From the NCBI GenBank assembly GCA_050916095.1, contig CP050901.1, forward strand, positions 2,418,001 to 2,482,000: a stretch of DNA of 64,000 nucleotides, read 5' to 3'. Below, piece by piece: positions 52,522 to 61,451 of this stretch (positions are counted from its first letter, which is position 1; each line of letters starts with the position of its first letter). Below the pieces are notes generated by a model that saw nothing but the letters and a program-made list of their open reading frames with translations, was not told where the DNA came from and searched no databases. Source of the DNA: JANPCX01 sp050916095. GTDB taxonomy: Bacteria; Pseudomonadota; Gammaproteobacteria; Burkholderiales; Burkholderiaceae_C. The translations under genes and the position numbers were made by a program.

Positions 52522-52641
52522 TTTAGAGCCCCTAAGAAAACAGTACGTACACCGTTCGCCCTGAGCCTGTAGAAGGGCGTTGACCGAGACACGCGCTGGC
52601 TTCGACAGGCTCAGCCCGAACGGTGTTGTTAGCCGCTCTTA
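52522..52641. repeat. 120-bp palindromic repeat, copy 2
   Basis: Related to 23881-23998: begins TTTAGAGCCCCTAAGAAAAC and ends GTGTTGTTAGCCGCTCTTA. Its right end supplies the TAA stop (TTA 52639-52641 read from the minus strand) of the response-regulator gene. The interior holds inverted CGTTCGCCCTGAGCC and GGCTCAGCCCGAACGG sequences. Confidence 0.65.
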
Positions 52642-53274
52642 CTCCCCCACCAACCCGTGTCGGATGGCGTAAACCGTCATCTCCGAGTTGTTGGACAGAC
52701 CCAGTTTTTCAAGCACCCGCGCGCGGTACACGCTCACGGTTTTGGGAGAAAGTGTGAGCTCTTCGGCGATGTCGGAGAGGCGTTTGCCCGAGGCGATCAT
52801 GACCAAGGTTTGCAGCTCCCGGTCTGAGAGCTTTTCGTGGGCGTTTTCCTGCACCGGGGTGGTCAGGCTTTCAACCAGCATTTGGGCAATTTCGGGTGTG
52901 ACGTATTTGCGGCCCTGAGACACCGTGCGCACCGCAGTCACCAGCAGCGCGGGGTCGCCACCTTTGTTCACATAACCAAAAGCCCCGGCACGCAGTGCAC
53001 GAATGGCGTATTGCTCCTCGGGGTACATCGACACCACCAGCACCTTCATCGTGCTGCCTTCGTCCTTGAGTACGTGCAGCACGTCCAGACCACTGCGGCC
53101 CGGCATATTGATGTCCAGCACCAGCACATCGCAAGTGGTGGCGCGCAGCAGTGAGCGCAGCTCGCTGTACTCGCCTGCCTCGCCCACGACTTCAATGTCG
53201 GGTGCGTCTGAGAGCGTGTCGCGTATGCCGCAGCGGATCAGCGCGTGGTCGTCGCAAAGAATGACTCGGATCAT
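52639..53274 (-). CDS. NarL/FixJ-family response regulator
   Basis: A 211-residue regulator. The receiver domain (1-120) has Asp8/Asp9, phosphorylation site Asp54 (LVLDINMPG), and Lys in FGYVNKGG; the LuxR-type HTH (about 145-205) reads LSDRELQTLVMIASGKRLSD and LSPKTVSVYRARVLEKLGL. It directly follows the kinase gene (14 bases), its likely partner. ATG 53274 is chosen (MIRVILCDDH); the upstream ATG overlaps the kinase gene. Targets unknown. Confidence 0.94.
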   Translation of the reverse strand: MIRVILCDDHALIRCGIRDTLSDAPDIEVVGEAGEYSELRSLLRATTCDVLVLDINMPGRSGLDVLHVLKDEGSTMKVLVVSMYPEEQYAIRALRAGAFGYVNKGGDPALLVTAVRTVSQGRKYVTPEIAQMLVESLTTPVQENAHEKLSDRELQTLVMIASGKRLSDIAEELTLSPKTVSVYRARVLEKLGLSNNSEMTVYAIRHGLVGE

Positions 53275-53288
53275 TGGAGTTAGAGGAG

Positions 53289-54488
53289 TTAGAGGCTTCC
53301 CCAACCCGTGGGGTCGGCGTCTGTACTGGAAGAACGTGATTCTGGATCAAGACCATCTCGTACTCCAGGAACAGGCTCGGTGCGGGCTGCAGCAATACCA
53401 GTGGGCAGTGGCACAGAAAGTATCAGGGTCGTGCCCTGTTGAGACGCCAGGCTGCCCTCTTGGTGGCTGCTCAAATCAACCCAGCCGCCCACCGTGTGGG
53501 CCCGCTCGTGCAGGCCGCGTATGCCAAAAGAGCGAACTTTTTCAAGATCGGTGGTGGACAAACCCCGCCCGTTGTCGCTGATTTCCAAGGACAAGACCCC
53601 GCCTGCCAAAGACAAATCAATTTCCACCTTGGTGGCCTGGGCATGTTTGGACACATTGGTCAGCGCTTCCTGGGCGGTGCGGTAAGCCACCAGGGGCACC
53701 CCCGCTGGCAAATCAGGCATGTGGCTGGGCAAACGCAGCACACAGGTGATGCCCGTGCGGGGCTCGAACCGCGAAGCCATCCACTGCAATGCCGCGACCA
53801 AGCCTTGTTCGAGAATGGCTGGACGCAGGTTGTGCATGATGCGCTGGCTGGCTTCAATGGCCGACGTCACGGTTTCCAGGGCTGAATTGACACGCGCCAG
53901 CACCTCGGGATCGCTGCTGCGGCGGGCCATCCAGGCCAGGTCAAATTTCAGGGCCGTTAGCGAGCCCCCCACGTCGTCGTGGATTTCACGGGCAATGGCG
54001 GCGCGCTCTTGCTCCACACTGGTTTGTAAGTGCTGCGCCAATTCGTGCAGCCGCTGCTTGGACGCGCCCAGCTCCAAATCAGCCAATTGCCGCGCCTGCC
54101 GGGTGCGGCTGGCCTCTACCGCATGCAATACGGCCGGTGCCAGGCGTGACAGGTTGTTTTTCAGCAAATAGTCGCTGGCGCCATTGCGCATGGCTTCCAC
54201 GGCGGTTTCTTCGCCAATTTCACCGGAAACCAGAATAAAGGGCAGGTCTTTGCCGCTGACTTTGAGCAAGTCCAGGGCCACCAGACCGGAAAAACCCGGC
54301 AGGTTGTAGTCAGACAGGACAACGTCTAAGTCCCGCTCCAAGGCCTGCAAAAAGTCCGCTTCAGTTTCCACCCGAAACACAGAAAGCGGCACCCCCGCGC
54401 GACGCATGTGAGCAAGCATCAACTCGTGGTCAAGCTCCGAGTCTTCCAGATGCAGCAGGCGCAGGGGCTCACGCGGGGTGGGTGTCAT
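53289..54488 (-). CDS. Hybrid histidine kinase: receiver, HisKA_3, HATPase
   Basis: A 399-residue soluble kinase with an N-terminal receiver (LLHLEDSELDHELML, Asp60 in VVLSDYNLPG, then IGEETAVEAMRNGASDYLLK), a HisKA_3 dimerisation helix with His170 (AIAREIHDDVGGSLTAL), and an HATPase_c domain (QEALTNVSKHA, SDNGRGL, GIRGLHERA). It lacks TM segments, so it probably receives a phosphorelay or protein signal rather than an external one. It is paired with the NarL-type regulator downstream. Confidence 0.93.
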   Translation of the reverse strand: MTPTPREPLRLLHLEDSELDHELMLAHMRRAGVPLSVFRVETEADFLQALERDLDVVLSDYNLPGFSGLVALDLLKVSGKDLPFILVSGEIGEETAVEAMRNGASDYLLKNNLSRLAPAVLHAVEASRTRQARQLADLELGASKQRLHELAQHLQTSVEQERAAIAREIHDDVGGSLTALKFDLAWMARRSSDPEVLARVNSALETVTSAIEASQRIMHNLRPAILEQGLVAALQWMASRFEPRTGITCVLRLPSHMPDLPAGVPLVAYRTAQEALTNVSKHAQATKVEIDLSLAGGVLSLEISDNGRGLSTTDLEKVRSFGIRGLHERAHTVGGWVDLSSHQEGSLASQQGTTLILSVPLPTGIAAARTEPVPGVRDGLDPESRSSSTDADPTGWGSL

Positions 54489-54776
54489 GGGCTGGAGTAT
54501 GCCGCGAGTGGGCAGGTCCACACGTCATTCCCGCTTTCGCGGGAATGACGGGCCATTGGAGTCGCACTTGGTTCACTGCGTTTGTCTGCCCCGCGCCCAT
54601 GCAGTGGGACTATCCAGAGAAATAGACCGTCTTTTTGGCAGTCATCACCCTAATGTTGGCCGATGGTCTGCCGAAAATGCCTCACATGGGCAAGAAAACC
54701 GGTGAGACATGCGAGGGCCGCATGCCACACCACCTTCTTGCAAGGAACGATAGGAAACCCGTGGAGCACAACGTTA
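54489..54776. other. Intergenic region before the second chemotaxis cluster
   Basis: Holds a REP-like perfect hairpin (54524-54549). I looked for a FliA-type promoter in front of the chemotaxis genes; only a weak GCCGATGG without a matching -35 element is seen near 54657. Confidence 0.45.
54524..54549. repeat. REP-like hairpin
   Basis: GTCATTCCCGC, loop TTTC, GCGGGAATGAC: a perfect 11-bp stem. The same family is seen in degenerate form at 26402-26508. Confidence 0.8.
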
Positions 54777-55220
54777 ATGAACGAAGCCCCCGCCCAAATT
54801 GAAGCTGGCTTCCTGCCGCTGCAGGCGGCTGCGGATTTGCAGGATCACCTGATGACGGCGACCAACGATCTGGAACGCCTGCAGACCCTGCTGTCCGATG
54901 CTTGCGTGGTGCTGTTCGCTGGTTTCCAAGGGGCCAGCGAACAAATCCAGAAGATGGGTATCGCTGACCCAAACCAAGAAGGCGAGGTCACCCGCGCGAT
55001 TCAGTGCCTGGGCACCGCCGTGACCGCCTTGCAATTTCAAGACATGGCCTCGCAACTGATCACCCATACCAACAAACGTCTGCGCAGCTGCGCAGACACC
55101 TTGGCGCGGGAAACCTTTGGCGATGATGAAGAAGGCGCTGCGGTGGTGGAAATGCCGCCGCTGCGCCCCAACCCTGTGACCCAAGCCGAGATGGACGTTG
55201 GATCCATCGAGTTGTTTTAA
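54777..55220 (+). CDS. CheZ-like chemotaxis protein, hypothetical
   Basis: A 147-residue helical protein heading the second chemotaxis cluster. The helix TALQFQDMASQLITHTNKRL resembles the CheZ catalytic helix (DFQDLTGQ) in its Q.QD....Q arrangement, and an acidic patch follows (FGDDEEGAA). Proteins of this type appear next to cheY-cheA in Burkholderiales. A CheY-P phosphatase role is inference; the canonical CheZ of this strain is at 5310. ATG 54777 is chosen because longer frames lack a ribosome-binding site. Confidence 0.65.
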   Translation: MNEAPAQIEAGFLPLQAAADLQDHLMTATNDLERLQTLLSDACVVLFAGFQGASEQIQKMGIADPNQEGEVTRAIQCLGTAVTALQFQDMASQLITHTNKRLRSCADTLARETFGDDEEGAAVVEMPPLRPNPVTQAEMDVGSIELF

Positions 55221-55265
55221 CCCCTGACCCTCACTTTCATTCACTAGAGACCCCCGGAGAACGTT

Positions 55266-55628
55266 ATGCATTCAATACTCGCTGTGGACGACTCAGCCTC
55301 CATGCGTCAAATGGTGACCTTCACTCTCAAGAGTGCGGGCTACAACGTGGTGGAAGCCGTAGACGGTCAGGACGCCTGGGAAAAATCTTCCAGCCGCGAC
55401 TTCGACCTCGTGCTGACCGACCAGAACATGCCCCGCATGGACGGCATCAGCCTGACCAAGAAGCTGCGGGACAACCCCAAATTCAAGGCCACCCCCATTT
55501 TGATTTTGACCACCGAGTCCAGCGACCAGATGAAGCTGGCGGGCCGCGCTGCTGGGGCCACGGGTTGGTTGGTCAAGCCCTTCGATCCAGCCAAGCTGCT
55601 CGAAGTGATCAAGAAAGTGGTTCGCTAA
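55266..55628 (+). CDS. cheY: CheY-like response regulator of the cheA cluster
   Basis: A 120-residue single-domain receiver with Asp8/Asp9, phosphorylation site Asp52 (LVLTDQNMPRMDG), Thr83 and Lys104 (WLVKPFDP). It is of the type often found beside cheA in non-enteric bacteria and differs clearly from the CheY at 5974; it may act as a phosphate sink or serve a different target. GGAGAACGTT precedes the ATG. Confidence 0.93.
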   Translation: MHSILAVDDSASMRQMVTFTLKSAGYNVVEAVDGQDAWEKSSSRDFDLVLTDQNMPRMDGISLTKKLRDNPKFKATPILILTTESSDQMKLAGRAAGATGWLVKPFDPAKLLEVIKKVVR

Positions 55629-55692
55629 AGCACAAGCAGCGCGTTTTTGAAACGCCAAGCAAGTCAAGCACGCAAGTAAACAGGAGAGCGCC

Positions 55693-57825
55693 ATGGGCGA
55701 CATGACGTCTGAAGGTTCCAACCTCAGCGCAGGCATCGATCTGAGCCAGTTCTACCAAGTCTTCTTCGAAGAAGCCGGTGAGAACCTGGACCGCATGGAA
55801 CAACAACTGCTGGAAATCGACCTTGAAGCGGCCGACGATGAGGAGCTCAACTCCATCTTCCGCTGCGCACACTCCGTCAAAGGCGGCGCCGCCACGTTTG
55901 GCTTCAACGACGTGGCCGAGCTGACGCACCAGATGGAAACGCTGTTGGACAAACTGCGCCGCCATGAACTGCAACCCAACTCGGCCATGGTCGATGTGTT
56001 GCTGCAATCAGGCGACGCGCTCAAAGCCCAACTCGCCCGCCACCAAGAAGGTGGTGCAGGCCCCGAAATTGACACCACCGAGTTGCTGTTCAGCATCCGC
56101 GCCATGGTGGCGGGTGAAAAACCGCCGCCTAAAGTGGCTGCAGCACCTGTCGCAGCACCCGCCGCGGCCCCAGCTGCGGCACCCAGCGTGGATCCCGAAA
56201 ATCATGCACGTGCGCTTGAGTTGCGCGTGGGCCCGCTGTCAGACATCTCGCTGGCCGACAACCTGGTGGACTTGTTTAAAGAAATTGTGGACCTCGGCAC
56301 CATTGAACCCTTGGACGGCGGCAAGCCCTCCGACGGCATGCGCCGCTTCAAAATCATCACGAACAGCAGCGACGCTGATTTGATGGACCTCTTCACCTTT
56401 CATGTGGCGCGAGAACAAGTCGCCCTGCTGCCGATGACATCAGGTTTTGGATTCCACGAGGGTGCGCCGGGCGCACCCGTGGAATCGGTCGCCGAAAAAG
56501 CAGCCGAGGTTGGCTACGGCTTCTTTGACGATGCACCGGGTACCCCAGGGGCGGTAATCGGCACGGTGCCAGAAATCAGTGCCACCGAAGTCAACACCAC
56601 CGCAGCCCCAGTGGTGGCGGCCAAACCAGTTGCTCGCGCTGAAAAAGCAGCTGCGGCTCCAGAAGCCGCCACGCTGCGCGTGTCAGTTGAAAAAGTAGAC
56701 CAACTCATCAACCTGGTCGGTGAGCTCGTCATCACGCAAGCCATGCTGGCGCAAAACAGCAAAAACATTGACACCGGCCTGTACCAACAACTGGTGGCGG
56801 GCCTGGCGGACCTGGACCGCAACACCCGCGACTTGCAAGAGTCGGTGATGTCGATCCGAATGATTCCCATGTCCATGGTCTTCAGCCGCTTCCCGCGCAT
56901 GCTGCGCGACCTGGCCGCCAAACTGGGCAAGAAAGTGGAGTTTGTGACGCAAGGTGAAGCCACCGAACTGGACAAAGGCCTGGTAGAAAAAATCACCGAT
57001 CCGCTGACCCACTTGGTGCGCAACAGCTGCGACCACGGCATTGAAATGCCGGCTGACCGCCTGGCCAAAGGCAAACCTGAAAGCGGCACCATCACGTTGT
57101 CAGCGTCACATCAAGGCGGCTCCATCGTCATTGAAGTGAAAGACGACGGCCGTGGCCTGTCGCGCGAAAAACTCATCAAGAAAGCCCGTGAAAAAGGCAT
57201 TGATGCGCCCGACGCCATGAGCGACAAAGAAGCCTGGGACTTGATTTTTGCCCCTGGTTTCTCGACCGCCGACGTGGTCACCGACGTGTCCGGCCGAGGT
57301 GTCGGCATGGACGTGGTGAAAAAGAACATCGCCTCGCTCGGCGGCACGGTGGACATCGACTCTGCGGAAGGTTACGGCATGCGCGTCAGCGTGCGCCTGC
57401 CGCTGACCCTGGCCATCATGGACGGCATGAGTGTGGGTGTGGGCGAAGAGGTTTACATCCTGCCGCTTTCCTCGGTGGTGGAGTCCTTCCAAGTGCAAGA
57501 CGGCATGATCAAAACCGTGGGTGGCGCAGGCCGCGTGGTTCAAGTGCGCGACGAATACATGCCCGTGCTGGAGATGGAGCAAGTCTTCAACGTGCCGCGT
57601 TTCGACTTTGAAAACGTCAGCGGCATCATGGTGGTGGCAGAAGCCGAGGGCGGGCGCGTGGCCCTCCTGGTGGACGAGTTGCTTGGTCAACAACAAGTGG
57701 TCGTGAAAAACCTGGAAGCCAACTACCGCAAGGTCAACGATGTTTCCGGCGCCACCATCATGGGTGATGGCCGCGTGGCCTTGATTTTGGATGTGGGCAG
57801 CCTGGTGCGAAGAGCGCGGCATTGA
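55693..57825 (+). CDS. cheA: Chemotaxis histidine kinase CheA
   Basis: Receives signals from the receptor-CheW array and phosphorylates CheY. The 710 residues contain an N-terminal HPt domain with His60 (RCAHSVKGGAATFGF), an Ala/Pro linker, a P2-like region (about 170-260), the P3 dimerisation helices (LRVSVEKVDQLINLVGELVI), the HATPase domain (LVRNSCDHGIE, DDGRGLSR, SGRGVGMDVVKKN) and a C-terminal CheW-like domain ending LVRRARH. CAGGAGAGCGCC precedes the ATG. Confidence 0.97.
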   Translation: MGDMTSEGSNLSAGIDLSQFYQVFFEEAGENLDRMEQQLLEIDLEAADDEELNSIFRCAHSVKGGAATFGFNDVAELTHQMETLLDKLRRHELQPNSAMVDVLLQSGDALKAQLARHQEGGAGPEIDTTELLFSIRAMVAGEKPPPKVAAAPVAAPAAAPAAAPSVDPENHARALELRVGPLSDISLADNLVDLFKEIVDLGTIEPLDGGKPSDGMRRFKIITNSSDADLMDLFTFHVAREQVALLPMTSGFGFHEGAPGAPVESVAEKAAEVGYGFFDDAPGTPGAVIGTVPEISATEVNTTAAPVVAAKPVARAEKAAAAPEAATLRVSVEKVDQLINLVGELVITQAMLAQNSKNIDTGLYQQLVAGLADLDRNTRDLQESVMSIRMIPMSMVFSRFPRMLRDLAAKLGKKVEFVTQGEATELDKGLVEKITDPLTHLVRNSCDHGIEMPADRLAKGKPESGTITLSASHQGGSIVIEVKDDGRGLSREKLIKKAREKGIDAPDAMSDKEAWDLIFAPGFSTADVVTDVSGRGVGMDVVKKNIASLGGTVDIDSAEGYGMRVSVRLPLTLAIMDGMSVGVGEEVYILPLSSVVESFQVQDGMIKTVGGAGRVVQVRDEYMPVLEMEQVFNVPRFDFENVSGIMVVAEAEGGRVALLVDELLGQQQVVVKNLEANYRKVNDVSGATIMGDGRVALILDVGSLVRRARH

Positions 57826-57881
57826 CCGTCCACCTCGGTCTTGAAGCCCCTGATTCAAACAAACACAGATTGGAAAGCACC

Positions 57882-59183
57882 ATGAAAAAGTCCATGTCGA
57901 TTGGCAACATATTTAAGCTCTTGACCGCACAGTCTGTAGGCATGGCGGCAGCACTTGGGGTGGGCGAATACCTGCTCACTACATCCACCACCCATACCTC
58001 CACCAGTACGACTTTGGTGGGCATCGGTTTGGGTCTGGCTGTCTCGATGGTGTTCACCATCGTCTGGGCTAAGAAAAGAATTTACAACCAACTCGGTGCA
58101 GAACCGTCTGAGGTTCAGCAGATGCTGATGCAGGTGTCTCAGGGTGACCTCTCTGGCTCGTCCAACGACCACAGCTACCCCGCCGACAGTGTCATGGCCA
58201 CAGCCATCGCCATGCAGGATGGTCTGCGCAGTTTGGTCTCCAATGTGCGCAGCTCTGCCGACAGCATCTCCACCGCCAGCGGCGAAATTGCCGCTGGCAA
58301 CCAAGACCTGTCCGCACGCACCGAACAAACCGCCAGCAATCTGCAGCAAGCCGCCTCGTCCATGGACACGCTCAACGGCACCGTGCGCCAGTCCGCCGAC
58401 TCCGCCCGTCAAGCCAACCAGTTGGCGGCCTCGGCAGCCCAGGTGGCCGCACGTGGCGGCGAAGTGGTGTCCCAGGTGGTGACCACCATGGACGAGATCA
58501 ATGCCTCCAGCAAGAAGATTGCAGACATCATTGGCGTGATCGACGGCATCGCCTTCCAAACCAACATCCTGGCGCTCAATGCTGCCGTGGAAGCGGCCCG
58601 AGCCGGTGAACAGGGCCGCGGTTTTGCCGTGGTGGCCGGTGAAGTGCGCAGCTTGGCCGGCCGCTCCGCCGAAGCCGCGAAAGAGATCAAAACCTTGATT
58701 GGCGCTTCGGTTGAAAAAGTCGAAGGCGGATCACGTTTGGTGGCCGATGCAGGCGACACGATGAAGGAAATTGTCGGGTCGGTGCAGCGCGTCTCGGACA
58801 TCATCGGTGAGATCACTGCCGCTGCCATGGAACAAAGCGACGGCATCGGCCAAGTCAACAGCTCGGTCGGCCAGCTCGACCAAATGACGCAACAAAACGC
58901 TGCCCTGGTTGAACAAAGTGCCGCCGCTGCAGAAAGCCTGAAAGACCAGGCCCATCGCCTGGCGCAAACCGTGGCCACCTTCAAACTCGGCAATGGCATG
59001 GGCAACAGCACCGCAGCCCCCAGCTATAAATCTGCGACACCCGCCAAGCCAACCGCAACCAAACCGGCGGCTGCAGCGGCACCCAAAGCACCCGCAGCCA
59101 AACCCAGCCCAGCACCAGCCCCCGCAGCCATGGCACCGGCCCCTGCGTCATCTGGTGCCTCAGACGACTGGGAAACCTTCTGA
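57882..59183 (+). CDS. Methyl-accepting chemotaxis protein without a periplasmic sensor, with C-terminal pentapeptide
   Basis: A 433-residue receptor. Two hydrophobic segments (about 13-32 and 43-63) are joined by a loop of about 10 residues (TTSTTHTSTS), so almost no periplasmic domain exists. A linker leads to the standard signalling domain. An Ala/Pro-rich flexible tail of about 60 residues ends DDWETF, the tethering peptide for CheR/CheB. It is the only receptor in the window with that peptide and so may help adapt the others in a shared array. It may sense membrane or internal state. Start ATG 57882. Confidence 0.93.
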   Translation: MKKSMSIGNIFKLLTAQSVGMAAALGVGEYLLTTSTTHTSTSTTLVGIGLGLAVSMVFTIVWAKKRIYNQLGAEPSEVQQMLMQVSQGDLSGSSNDHSYPADSVMATAIAMQDGLRSLVSNVRSSADSISTASGEIAAGNQDLSARTEQTASNLQQAASSMDTLNGTVRQSADSARQANQLAASAAQVAARGGEVVSQVVTTMDEINASSKKIADIIGVIDGIAFQTNILALNAAVEAARAGEQGRGFAVVAGEVRSLAGRSAEAAKEIKTLIGASVEKVEGGSRLVADAGDTMKEIVGSVQRVSDIIGEITAAAMEQSDGIGQVNSSVGQLDQMTQQNAALVEQSAAAAESLKDQAHRLAQTVATFKLGNGMGNSTAAPSYKSATPAKPTATKPAAAAAPKAPAAKPSPAPAPAAMAPAPASSGASDDWETF

Positions 59184-59252
59184 CATCCCCCGCACAAGTC
59201 ACCACGTTAACCACTGACGGCGCTTTGAACCGCGCCACCTGAGAGGACCATC

Positions 59253-59765
59253 ATGGACATGATCAGCGACGCCAAACAAATTGCCAAGCATGAGGCCACA
59301 CGTGCAGCCACGATGGGCGGCGAGTTCTTGACCTTCCGCCTGGGTGCCGAGGAGTACGGCATCGACATCTTGAAGGTGCAGGAAATTCGCTCCTACGAAA
59401 ACCCCACCCGCATCGCCAATGCACCTGAGTTTGTCAAGGGCGTGGTGAATTTACGCGGCGTGATTGTTCCCATCGTGGACTTGCGTTTGAAGCTGGCCTG
59501 CGAAACTGCCGAATACAACAGCTTCACCGTCGTCATCGTGCTCAACGTCAAGGGCCGTGTGGTCGGTGCCGTGGTGGACTCGGTGTCTGACGTGATCGAA
59601 CTGGGGAAAGACACCGTCAAGCCCGCGCCTGAGATGAACACCACCGTGGACACGAGTTTCATCACCGGCATTGGCAGCGTGCAAGGCCGCATGCTCATCC
59701 TGATGGACATTGAAGCTTTGATGAGCAGCGCCGACATGGGCCTGATCAACGACATCGACAGCTGA
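59253..59765 (+). CDS. cheW: Chemotaxis adaptor CheW, first copy
   Basis: Links receptors to CheA. The 170 residues carry the CheW fold with EFLTFRLGAEEYGIDILKVQ, VKGVVNLRGVIVPIVDLRLK and ITGIGSVQGRMLILMDIE. It starts MDMISDAKQIAKHEA. A near-identical second copy lies at 63247. A terminator follows directly (59789-59814). GAGAGGACCATC precedes the ATG. Confidence 0.97.
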   Translation: MDMISDAKQIAKHEATRAATMGGEFLTFRLGAEEYGIDILKVQEIRSYENPTRIANAPEFVKGVVNLRGVIVPIVDLRLKLACETAEYNSFTVVIVLNVKGRVVGAVVDSVSDVIELGKDTVKPAPEMNTTVDTSFITGIGSVQGRMLILMDIEALMSSADMGLINDIDS

Positions 59766-59788
59766 GACAGCGAGATGCAAATTGAACC

Positions 59789-59814
59789 GGGGCTGACTTC
59801 AGCCCCGCTTTTAT
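59789..59814 (+). terminator. Terminator after first cheW
   Basis: GGGGCTGA (59789-59796), loop CT, TCAGCCCC (59799-59806), then GCTTTTATT. It separates cheA-mcp-cheW from the next MCP gene, which starts 21 bases later, so that gene may rely on read-through or its own promoter. Confidence 0.75.
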
Positions 59815-59834
59815 TCCAAGACAGAAAGGTCTCC

Positions 59835-61400
59835 ATGCACGCCGTCAAATCTTTCATCCGCAATTTCACGATTCAATTCCGCATGATGGGCGCCATCGTC
59901 ATGGTGGTCGCCTTGCTGCTCGTTGTCGGCAGCACCGGCCTGCTGGGCATGCTCCACATCCAGAAACTCGGCAACCAGGGCGTGGATGAAGCCCTGACAG
60001 TGGGAGACCATCTGTCGTCGATGTACAGCGCTTTTGGAGATGTTCGGCGCTATGAAAAGGACATGATCATCTCGCGTGAAGACCCTGCCAAGGTCGCCGA
60101 CTACAGCACCAAGTGGTTGGCTGCGGTGACGGGTGTGCGCACCGGAGCCAAGAGTGCGGCGGCCGAAGCCAACGCACAAAGCACAGCCATCCTGGAAGAA
60201 ATCGACAAACTGATGGCGGCTTACCAAGCCAAGTTGGAACCGATTGCGAAGGACATCGCAGCAGGCAAGTTCGAATCCACAGCCGCCGCAGCGGAAGCAC
60301 TCGATCCGGCGAAAGCCGATGTACGAAACGCGCAAGACAAATTGAAAGAATTCCAAAAATCCACCATCCTGAAAGCCCAGTCCGACATGGCCACCATTGA
60401 AGCCAAAGCCAAACAAACCAAGTGGCTGGCGGGCATCGTGCTGCTGCTTGCGGTGGCTTTGGTGGTGCCATTGACCTTGCTCAACTCCAGCTCCATCGTG
60501 CAACCCATTGAGCAAGCTCTGAGGGTGGCACAGCGTATTGCCCAAGGCGACCTCACACAAACCATTCCAACTCAAGGCAAAGACGAAGCCAGTCAATTGC
60601 TGCGCGCCCTGCAAGCCATGCAAGACTCATTGAGCAAACTGGTGGGTGAGGTCCGTCTATCGTCCGAAAGCATCCAAGTCGCCAGCAGCGAGGTGGCCGC
60701 AGGCAACCAAGACCTGAGCGGACGCACCGAACAAACGGCCTCCAACCTGCAGCAGGCCTCATCCTCATTGACCCAACTGACGGGCACGGTGCGCCAAAGC
60801 GCTGACTCTGCCCGCCAAGCCAACCAACTGGCCTCCTCGGCCGCCGAAGTAGCCCAGCGCGGCGGCGACGCCGTGGCCCAGGTGGTGACCACCATGGACG
60901 AGATCAATGCATCGAGCAAAAAGATCGCCGACATCATCGGCGTGATTGATGGCATCGCTTTCCAAACCAACATCCTGGCGTTGAACGCAGCGGTCGAAGC
61001 AGCCCGTGCGGGTGAGCAAGGCCGTGGCTTTGCGGTCGTGGCCAGTGAAGTGCGCAGCTTGGCTGGGCGTTCTGCAGAAGCGGCCAAAGAAATTAAATCC
61101 TTGATTGGCGCATCGGTTGAGAAAGTAGAAGGTGGCTCGCGTCAGGTGGCTGAGGCGGGTGAAACCATGAAAGAAATCGTGGGCTCCGTGCAGCGTGTCA
61201 CCGACATCATTGGCGAGATCAGCGCTGCCGCCATGGAACAAAGCGAGGGCATAGTCCAGATCAACAGCTCGGTGACGCAGCTCGATCAAATGACACAACA
61301 GAACGCCGCCCTGGTGGAACAAAGTGCTGCGGCAGCGGAGAGCATGAAAGACCAGGCGACGCGGCTGGCCCACGTGGTGGGCACTTTCAAGCTGGGTTGA
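59835..61400 (+). CDS. Methyl-accepting chemotaxis protein
   Basis: A 521-residue receptor: TM1 about 18-40 (MMGAIVMVVALLLVVGSTGL), a helical periplasmic sensor with SMYSAFGDVRRYEKDMIISR and a Lys/Ala-rich second half, TM2 about 195-215, HAMP (VQPIEQALRVAQRIAQGDLT) and the standard signalling domain ending HVVGTFKLG. There is no pentapeptide. ATG 59835 follows AGAAAGGTCTCC; an earlier in-frame ATG (59775) would place the terminator hairpin inside the gene. Confidence 0.93.
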   Translation: MHAVKSFIRNFTIQFRMMGAIVMVVALLLVVGSTGLLGMLHIQKLGNQGVDEALTVGDHLSSMYSAFGDVRRYEKDMIISREDPAKVADYSTKWLAAVTGVRTGAKSAAAEANAQSTAILEEIDKLMAAYQAKLEPIAKDIAAGKFESTAAAAEALDPAKADVRNAQDKLKEFQKSTILKAQSDMATIEAKAKQTKWLAGIVLLLAVALVVPLTLLNSSSIVQPIEQALRVAQRIAQGDLTQTIPTQGKDEASQLLRALQAMQDSLSKLVGEVRLSSESIQVASSEVAAGNQDLSGRTEQTASNLQQASSSLTQLTGTVRQSADSARQANQLASSAAEVAQRGGDAVAQVVTTMDEINASSKKIADIIGVIDGIAFQTNILALNAAVEAARAGEQGRGFAVVASEVRSLAGRSAEAAKEIKSLIGASVEKVEGGSRQVAEAGETMKEIVGSVQRVTDIIGEISAAAMEQSEGIVQINSSVTQLDQMTQQNAALVEQSAAAAESMKDQATRLAHVVGTFKLG

Positions 61401-61451
61401 ACTGGCAACAGGGAAGAAACGCATTTCTCTTGCAATCGACAAGGTGTTTTT

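Noticed and set aside
54650..54670. GCCGATGG as a FliA promoter for the second chemotaxis cluster
   Set aside because: The -10 element has two changes and no TCAA/TAAA lies at the right distance.
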